NCBI GenBank assembly: GCA_002307055.1
Contig: DBTM01000078.1
Location: 1 to 46,176, forward strand
Origin: Clostridiales bacterium UBA1316
GTDB taxonomy: Bacteria > Bacillota > Clostridia > Oscillospirales > Oscillospiraceae
Direction of reading: 5' to 3'
DNA: 46,176 nt
Shown: positions 41,422 through 46,176 of the stretch, piece by piece
Layout of the letters: each line of letters begins with the position of its first letter
Numbering within the stretch: the stretch's first letter is position 1
Notes under the pieces: model-generated
Told to the model about the DNA's origin: nothing
The model's database searches: none
Seen by the model: the letters and a program-made list of their open reading frames with translations, nothing else
Position numbers and translations under genes: made by a program

Positions 41422-42551
41422 GCACTGACGATATTCATAAAACCGATGAACTGGCGGAAGAATGGAACCAGGCCGACCTTGCTTTATCGGTAAAAGCCGC
41501 GGCGCGGCACATTCCGCTGATCGGGACCTTCGAATTAACGCCGAGATGCAATTTCAGATGCAAAATGTGTTATGTCCGTATGGATAAACCTCAGATGGAC
41601 AAAATCGGACATGAATTAACTGCGAAGGAATGGATTCAGCTTGCCGAGGACGCGGCCAAAGCCGGAATGCTGTACCTTCTGATAACCGGAGGGGAACCGC
41701 TGCTTAGGGCAGACTTTAAAGAAATTTTTGAAGCGCTTAACAAAATGGGGTTTATCATCTCGCTGAATACAAATGCGGCGCTGATGAATGAGGAAATGTT
41801 CGACTTCTTCAGTAAATATCCGCCCACGGCGACAAATGTAACGCTGTATGGGGCAAGCGCGGACACATACGAAAAAATCTGCGGAGATCGAAGCGCCTTT
41901 GCGCGGACGCTCAGCGGTCTTGAAATGTTTTCGAGGATTCCAACCGTCCTGGAGGTCAGAACCTCATTTATCAAGGACAACATGAATGAGCTCGACGAGA
42001 TCCGCGCTCTGTCGAAACGTTATACGAACCAGTATGCGATAAATACGTCCATTTTTAACGCCATTCGCGGGGCTGAGTCTGACGTGGTCAATTGCCGGAT
42101 GGCGCCGTCTGAAATACACGCTCTCGAAAGACGCAACCGTGAATTCTATACGAAGCTGAACAGCGCGAACGAGCGTGCTGTCATTAAGAATATGGATACC
42201 GAGCATTTTGCCGGCACAAAGAACAACAGCGGCGATATACCGCCCCGGGTACTGCACTGCTTGGCGTCAAAAGCAATATTCTGGCTGACCTGGGATGGCA
42301 AAATGCTGCCCTGCGGAACCTTTTCGAGCCCGTATACGCGGCCGCTCGAGGAAGGTTTTGCCCATGCCTGGAACAGGCTCCCGACATTAGCCGAGGATAT
42401 AAAGCGTCCGAACGAATGCGGCTGCTGTGAATACAGGGAGGGCTGCTCAAACTGCCCGGCGAATATTCAGGCTGAAACAGGAACGTTTGACCGGCTGTCC
42501 CCCTATATCTGCGCGATATCTGAAGAACGCCATAAATCACGTATAAACTGA
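41418..42551 (+). CDS. Radical SAM/SPASM peptide maturase
   Basis: A 377-aa enzyme. The AdoMet [4Fe-4S] motif is CNFRCKMC near residue 35. The barrel contains LLITGGEPLLR. The C-terminal SPASM domain has C-rich elements (LHCLASKA, MLPCGTF, CGCCEYREGCSNCPAN) for two auxiliary clusters. Such PqqE-like enzymes install C-C, C-S or C-O crosslinks in precursor peptides. It starts at GTG inside the pqqD-like gene. The 53-aa peptide gene just downstream is the likely substrate. Confidence 0.92.
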   Translation: MSTDDIHKTDELAEEWNQADLALSVKAAARHIPLIGTFELTPRCNFRCKMCYVRMDKPQMDKIGHELTAKEWIQLAEDAAKAGMLYLLITGGEPLLRADFKEIFEALNKMGFIISLNTNAALMNEEMFDFFSKYPPTATNVTLYGASADTYEKICGDRSAFARTLSGLEMFSRIPTVLEVRTSFIKDNMNELDEIRALSKRYTNQYAINTSIFNAIRGAESDVVNCRMAPSEIHALERRNREFYTKLNSANERAVIKNMDTEHFAGTKNNSGDIPPRVLHCLASKAIFWLTWDGKMLPCGTFSSPYTRPLEEGFAHAWNRLPTLAEDIKRPNECGCCEYREGCSNCPANIQAETGTFDRLSPYICAISEERHKSRIN

Positions 42552-42567
42552 AATATTTATAAAATAA

Positions 42568-42598
42568 TTGACAAACTGAAATTTTGTGTTATTATAAA
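42568..42598 (+). promoter_or_regulatory. Probable promoter of the RiPP precursor gene
   Basis: TTGACA at 42568 is followed by TATTAT (16-nt spacer) or TTATAA (18-nt spacer), in an AT-rich gap after the radical SAM gene. A promoter here would let the precursor be made in excess over its enzymes. Confidence 0.55.
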
Positions 42599-42607
42599 CT
42601 TGGAAGT

Positions 42608-42647
42608 ATAGTAATAATAATTACTATTATTGGAATATTTCAATAAT
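42608..42647 (+). promoter_or_regulatory. Two dyads in the precursor's 5' leader
   Basis: ATAGTAAT-aata-ATTACTAT (42608-42627) is followed, with a two-base overlap, by ATTATTG-gaatattt-CAATAAT (42626-42647). Lying between the promoter and the start codon, they could be operator sites or an mRNA-stabilising structure. Confidence 0.45.
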
Positions 42648-42670
42648 ATTTAAAAGAAAGAGTGATTGCA

Positions 42671-42832
42671 TTGAAGGAAGAATATGTAAAGCCCGAACTG
42701 GAAACTAAAGCATATGCTCAATTTGAAGATGTTTTTACGAGATGCGCGAAAGCTTCAAAATGCGAATGGATTGATGATGCGACTCCGAGCGGCAGCGGGT
42801 ACTCAGAGCATCATAAGGTTAAAGTTTCCTAA
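42671..42832 (+). CDS. RiPP precursor peptide (53 aa)
   Basis: A small gene in the position of a precursor, between the modifying enzyme and the processing genes. Initiation is probably at TTG 42671, with GAAAGAG 8 nt upstream; GTG 42662 is in frame but too near that site. The leader begins KEEYVKPELE, a pattern common in Clostridia precursor peptides. The core half holds two Cys (25 and 31), a Trp (33) and a Gly/Ser-rich stretch (TPSGSG), and ends KVKVS. The two Cys and aromatic residues are candidate crosslink sites. Family assignment is not possible from sequence alone. Confidence 0.72.
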   Translation: MKEEYVKPELETKAYAQFEDVFTRCAKASKCEWIDDATPSGSGYSEHHKVKVS

Positions 42833-42855
42833 ACAACAATTACTACATATAACCG

Positions 42856-42885
42856 CATCAGGGCACACAAAAGTGTGCCCTGATG
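42856..42885 (+). terminator. Hairpin between precursor and kinase gene (attenuator)
   Basis: CATCAGGGCACAC and GTGTGCCCTGATG form a perfect 13-bp stem with an AAAA loop, followed by TAATTT. The U-tract is short, so partial termination is likely, giving more precursor than downstream enzyme mRNA. Confidence 0.7.
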
Positions 42886-42906
42886 TAATTTCGGCTGGAG
42901 GACATC

Positions 42907-43815
42907 ATGCCATATCTTAATATCGCAGGCCTTGCCGTCAATTTTGAGATACCGGATTGGGCAGTTCATCAATACTTTTTTGATTTTATTGATCAGGCAT
43001 GTACCGCTGACATCCATATAAAGGTTCTGTTCAAAGAACCTTCTGAAATTCCGGCACCCGATGGAGATACTGTTTTCACAAACGATCAGTTCACTGTAAC
43101 AAAATCGGAGAGTACAATTCAGAAGCGATCATTTGACCGGGAGGATATTCCATATTGCCTCTCGTCATCGCATGACTGGTCCCTTATCGAGCTGTACATT
43201 GCGCCTGAATTTGATAATGGGCATGATGAGGAAAATGCAGAATTTGTACGCAGAAGCATTCTTGGCGGCATGCGCAAAATAATGTCCGCGTGCCTGGCCT
43301 ACCGCAATGGCTTTCTGATACACGCTGTATCTATTATCTGGGAGGATACGGGTATTCTATTTACGGCTCCTTCGGGTACCGGAAAATCAACACATGCCAA
43401 GCTTTGGGTGAAACGATACGGCGCCAGAATTCTGGATGGTGATGTGACAGCCTGCAGGCTGACCGCAGACATGCCTGTCATTTCCGGTGTACCCTGGTGC
43501 GGCTCATCGGATATCTGTTTAAACGAAAGTGCGCCTTTACGCGCTGTTGTTTTCCTGAGGCAATGCGAAGAGAATAAAATCCGGAAGCTCAATACGGAGG
43601 AAGCATTTATACGGATGCTGGAACGCTGCTATATACAGCGCTGGGACAGACAGCTCACCGATATCACCATAGATGTTGTTGAGCATCTGGCGGAGAGAAC
43701 GGATTGTTATTTATTGGACTGCCTTCCGAACAGCGAAGCGGCTGAATTGGTCATGCGCACGCTGCTGGAAAATGATGATCGGAGCCGATATGCAGGAATC
43801 AAGATGGAAGAATGA
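42907..43815 (+). CDS. HPr-kinase/PEP carboxykinase-like P-loop protein of the RiPP cluster
   Basis: A 302-aa protein whose C-terminal half carries the HPr-kinase-type P-loop APSGTGKST (154-162), preceded by LIHA and followed by ILDGDVTAC with the metal-binding Asp. The N-terminal ~120 residues are specific to the peptide-associated branch. Related proteins in lasso peptide clusters phosphorylate a serine of the precursor; others in radical SAM clusters are uncharacterised. GGAGG lies 5-6 nt before the ATG. Its end overlaps the peptidase gene by 26 nt. Confidence 0.8.
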   Translation: MPYLNIAGLAVNFEIPDWAVHQYFFDFIDQACTADIHIKVLFKEPSEIPAPDGDTVFTNDQFTVTKSESTIQKRSFDREDIPYCLSSSHDWSLIELYIAPEFDNGHDEENAEFVRRSILGGMRKIMSACLAYRNGFLIHAVSIIWEDTGILFTAPSGTGKSTHAKLWVKRYGARILDGDVTACRLTADMPVISGVPWCGSSDICLNESAPLRAVVFLRQCEENKIRKLNTEEAFIRMLERCYIQRWDRQLTDITIDVVEHLAERTDCYLLDCLPNSEAAELVMRTLLENDDRSRYAGIKMEE

Positions 43816-44212
43816 AATAGTACCGATATTGGATGAGGGAATCGATTTTAAAATTCCGTTCGTCGGTATGAGCATGTATCCATTTATTGTAGGCGGACGT
43901 GATGAGGTGGTTATCACGAGTGTCTCAAACAAAACGCTTAAACGAGGCGACATTGTGCTTTACCTGAGCGAAGGAGATCACGTTCTGCACAGGATACATC
44001 ATGTACACAAAGATTCTGCCTATATTGTCGGTGACGCGCAGTCACGGCTGGAAGGGCCTGTGCCGCTCGGCAATATCATCGCCGTCGTATCAGCCATAAT
44101 CCGGAAAGGAAAACCTATCCGATGCGATAATCTGGCATACAGGATTCTATCGGAATGCTGGCTGCTTGCGAGGCCGTTAAGGCAGGGAATCATCCGGATA
44201 AAACTGCGGTAG
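43790..44212 (+). CDS. S26-type (signal peptidase-like) serine peptidase
   Basis: A 140-aa protein with the S26 box 1 GMSMYPF (Ser28 nucleophile) and the DIVLY strand. Box D reads LHRIHHV, so the general base is probably His67, as in SipW/ER-type enzymes, rather than Lys. GDAQSR gives the conserved Asp region. I see no clear transmembrane anchor, unlike usual signal peptidases. ATG 43790 is chosen because GGAG lies 5 nt upstream; earlier in-frame ATGs lie deep in the kinase gene. It is the last gene of the cluster and the likely leader peptidase. No exporter gene is in the window. Confidence 0.75.
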   Translation: MQESRWKNEIVPILDEGIDFKIPFVGMSMYPFIVGGRDEVVITSVSNKTLKRGDIVLYLSEGDHVLHRIHHVHKDSAYIVGDAQSRLEGPVPLGNIIAVVSAIIRKGKPIRCDNLAYRILSECWLLARPLRQGIIRIKLR

Positions 44213-44243
44213 AGTTAAGGGGTTAAATCCCGGTTTATCCGTT

Positions 44244-44289
44244 AAAAATGGCCGAGAAGTCGGGATTATCCGACTTCTCGGCCATTTTT
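44244..44289. terminator. Bidirectional intrinsic terminator between convergent genes
   Basis: AAAAATGGCCGAGAAGTCGG pairs perfectly with CCGACTTCTCGGCCATTTTT (20 bp, 6-nt loop). It ends in a T-run on both strands and sits between the RiPP peptidase gene and the surface protein gene. Confidence 0.88.
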
Positions 44290-44320
44290 GTGACTGCTTT
44301 AGTGCAATGAGCTCGATGTG

Positions 44321-46176
44321 TCAGATTAATTCTGATTTTAGCAGCAGTCTTTCAATCATAACCGCTACCTCGGCGCGGGTGACGTTATCTTTCGGTGCAA
44401 TTGTACTGTCGCTTGTACCGGTGACAATCGCGGCTTTAAGGCAGACCGCTATACTATCTTCGGCATAATCCGAGGCGGAAGCACCGTCCGTATAAGCACC
44501 AATCAGGGCGCTGACATCGCTGCCGGTTAAGGCGATTGTTAAGCCGGTTATTTTCATCGCTCTGGCTATTATGGTCATGGCCTGCTCACGGGTGATCAGG
44601 TCATTGGGGCCGAAGGCTGCCGCGCTGTAGCCGTTGATCAGCCCATAGGCTGCAGCTGTTTCAACATAGCCGCAGTACCATTCGGACGAATTGACATCGC
44701 TGAAGCTGCTTTCACCGGTTCCCGGAGCAAGACCCAGCGCCCTTACAACGATTGCCGCGAACTCCGCTCGGGTAATAGCCGCGTCCGGATTAAAATTGCC
44801 GTTTTCATCACCCGTAACAACCATCCTTGAGCCTAAATCGTTAATAGCAGCCTTCGCCCAGTGGTTTGCAGCGTCCGCAAACTGGACCGGGTGCCAGATA
44901 ACGGTGTAGGTGCTGTTCGTCAGGCTGTTGATCTTCGCGTAGTAACCCCCATCGATTTCCACAACCTGCGTCGGCACGTGGTAGGTCGTTCCGTCCGGTT
45001 TTACCACCACACCCGTTGTGATTTTTGTCGGGTCAACCCCGGCGGGGATGGCAATCATTCTCTCAACATATGAATTGAAGCTGCTCACATCGACCGTCTT
45101 CCCGTTATAGGCGCAGGTGATTGTGAAGTCAACAGCGGGCACCTGCACAGTGAATCCGCCTTCGACGGCAGCGTCGGCAACCACCTTAGCCGTTGCGTTA
45201 GTCGGCTCGGAAATTGAGACACTGACCGTTATGTCAGAGAGCGAGACATTTGTCCCAAGCTGGCTTGATACGGCGTCAATATTGATTTCCGATGCGGGCA
45301 GGGTGTAGGCAGCCGCGTCGGTTTGTATCTTGAGAGTGGCGTCCTTGTTCTCCATTGTTTTTACCATATCGCCGGTAAGGGCCCCTGATGCGACGTCCGA
45401 GCCGCTTGTTACGGGTATCGTAACGGTTGCGCCTGTTCCCTGCGTATTTAGAACAGTATTCAGCTTATCTGTATCGACTGTGACAGTTGTCGTTGTCTGG
45501 CCGTCTGAGCCTGTCGTCGTCTGTGAGGTTCCCGCGGAGTACGATTGTCCGTTGACCTCGACCGGGGTGCTGGCATCGGCGTCTGACGAGGAAGCGCCGG
45601 AGGAAGCGCCTCCGCTGGAAACAGCCGTTGTCGTAACCGGTACGGCGGTGTAGCAGGTCTTGTTGCCCGCGGCGTCTTTTACGATCACATTGAAGTAATA
45701 GGTTGTCCCCGCAGTCAGGGTGGCGACGGTTTTCGCGGCGATGTCCGCCGAATAGCTGCCCAGGGCGGTTCCGTTTGCTTCGATGTTTGCGACGCTGCCG
45801 AGATTATTGCTGCTTGACTGGTAGACAAGATATTGCAGCGCGGCCTGCGCGCTCGTCTCGTCGGTGGCCTTGTTCCAGCTCAATGTTACGCCGGTTTGCG
45901 AAACACTGGAGGAGGTGATGGTTTTGTCCGCAATGGCCGGGGCGGTGGTATCCGACGCGGCTGTTGTTGTAACCGGTACGGCGGTGTAGCAGGTCTTGTT
46001 GCCCGCGGCGTCTTTTACGATCACATTGAAGTAATAGGTCGTCCCCGCCGTCAGGGTGGCGACGGTTTTCGCGGCGATGTCCGCCGAATAGCTGCCCAGG
46101 GCGGTTCCGTTTGCTTCGATGTTCGCGACGCTGCTGAGATTATCGCTGCTCGACTGGTAGACAAGATATTGCAGCG
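44321..46176 (-). CDS. SLH-domain surface protein with tandem FN3-like repeats (N-terminus beyond window)
   Basis: The frame is open from the right edge to 44321, so the true start and signal peptide lie outside. The visible part begins with fibronectin-type-III-like repeats (LSWNKATDETSAQAALQYLVYQ ... TLTAGTTYYFNVIVKDAAGN). A Ser/Ala-rich linker and a beta-rich region follow. The C-terminus has three SLH repeats (FADAANHWAKAAINDLG ... ITRAEFAAIVVRALG; FSDVNSSEWYCGYVETAAAYGLI ... ITREQAMTIIARAM; YAEDSIAVCLKAAIVTG ... VTRAEVAVMIERLL) that anchor it to secondary cell-wall polymer. It is a cell-surface protein, possibly an adhesin or S-layer component. It is the intact relative of the remnant at 35341-35798. 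Confidence 0.9.
   Translation of the reverse strand, partial: LQYLVYQSSSDNLSSVANIEANGTALGSYSADIAAKTVATLTAGTTYYFNVIVKDAAGNKTCYTAVPVTTTAASDTTAPAIADKTITSSSVSQTGVTLSWNKATDETSAQAALQYLVYQSSSNNLGSVANIEANGTALGSYSADIAAKTVATLTAGTTYYFNVIVKDAAGNKTCYTAVPVTTTAVSSGGASSGASSSDADASTPVEVNGQSYSAGTSQTTTGSDGQTTTTVTVDTDKLNTVLNTQGTGATVTIPVTSGSDVASGALTGDMVKTMENKDATLKIQTDAAAYTLPASEINIDAVSSQLGTNVSLSDITVSVSISEPTNATAKVVADAAVEGGFTVQVPAVDFTITCAYNGKTVDVSSFNSYVERMIAIPAGVDPTKITTGVVVKPDGTTYHVPTQVVEIDGGYYAKINSLTNSTYTVIWHPVQFADAANHWAKAAINDLGSRMVVTGDENGNFNPDAAITRAEFAAIVVRALGLAPGTGESSFSDVNSSEWYCGYVETAAAYGLINGYSAAAFGPNDLITREQAMTIIARAMKITGLTIALTGSDVSALIGAYTDGASASDYAEDSIAVCLKAAIVTGTSDSTIAPKDNVTRAEVAVMIERLLLKSELI
45630..46176 (-). repeat. 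336-bp in-frame tandem repeat in the surface protein gene
   Basis: Copy 1 (45630-45965) and the partial copy 2 (45966 to the edge) are nearly identical at DNA level over all visible bases, with a period of 336 bp (112 codons). This suggests recent duplication or continuing homogenisation. More copies may lie beyond the right edge. Confidence 0.85.

Noticed and set aside
41155..44212. Lasso peptide cluster
   Set aside because: PqqD-like and kinase-like genes occur in lasso clusters, but there is no transglutaminase-like peptidase or asparagine-synthase-like cyclase; a radical SAM/SPASM enzyme is present instead.
1..46176. CRISPR array
   Set aside because: I saw no series of short direct repeats with regular unique spacers. 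The only tandem repeat is the long in-frame one in the surface protein.

Overview
The window looks like part of the chromosome of a strictly anaerobic, Gram-positive Clostridia-type bacterium. This is inferred from strong AGGAGG-type ribosome binding sites, S-layer-homology (SLH) proteins, a two-component ANTAR system for ethanolamine use, oxygen-sensitive enzymes (glycyl radical enzyme, old-yellow-enzyme/Fe-S reductase, molybdenum aldehyde oxidoreductase, energy-converting [NiFe] hydrogenase) and radical-SAM peptide chemistry. I cannot name the species from sequence alone.

Region 1 (1-11760, all minus strand). A regulator pair, eutV and eutW, leads eutA, eutB and eutC (adenosylcobalamin-dependent ethanolamine ammonia-lyase and its reactivase). 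Two MoaF-like proteins, an NADH:flavin oxidoreductase of the 2,4-dienoyl-CoA reductase type and a glycyl radical enzyme that runs off the left edge follow. eutW carries an in-frame TAG, and a clear intrinsic terminator, probably the target of EutV antitermination, lies between eutW and eutA.

Region 2 (11761-12666) is a 0.9 kb stretch without a gene. It holds a perfect tRNA-type T-arm and a sequence resembling the 5' end of a group II intron.

Region 3 (12667-24122, plus strand) starts with a four-cluster ferredoxin and a 908-aa aldehyde oxidoreductase of the Desulfovibrio Mop type. Next come a fused flavoprotein/dicluster/CCG-domain oxidoreductase, a small CxxC protein, a methyltransferase and a C_GCAxxG_C_C protein, an arrangement I recognise from Desulfovibrio vulgaris DVU_1555-1559. 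hypB, hypF and hypE follow.

Region 4 (24232-34075, minus strand) is a six-subunit energy-converting hydrogenase in the order cooM-K-L-X-U-H, followed by hypA, a hypC-hypD gene fusion and a methyltransferase. With hypBFE this supplies every Hyp maturation factor. No CO dehydrogenase gene is present in the window, so the electron donor is open. An AraC-type regulator is divergent from cooM.

Region 5 (35277-46176) is accessory. It holds a frameshifted SLH remnant and a probable defence or DNA-processing module: two paralogous BREX-type P-loop ATPases, a coiled-coil protein and a divergent SF2 helicase. A compact radical-SAM RiPP cluster follows (PqqD, SPASM radical SAM, a 53-aa precursor, an HPr-kinase-like protein and an S26 peptidase). 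The region ends with an intact SLH surface protein with near-identical tandem repeats.

The most unusual signals are a ~112-nt structured leader present twice, upstream of two unrelated genes, with the Shine-Dalgarno inside its last hairpin; the RiPP cluster; the paired-ATPase/helicase module; and the HypC-HypD fusion beside a Coo-type hydrogenase without CODH.
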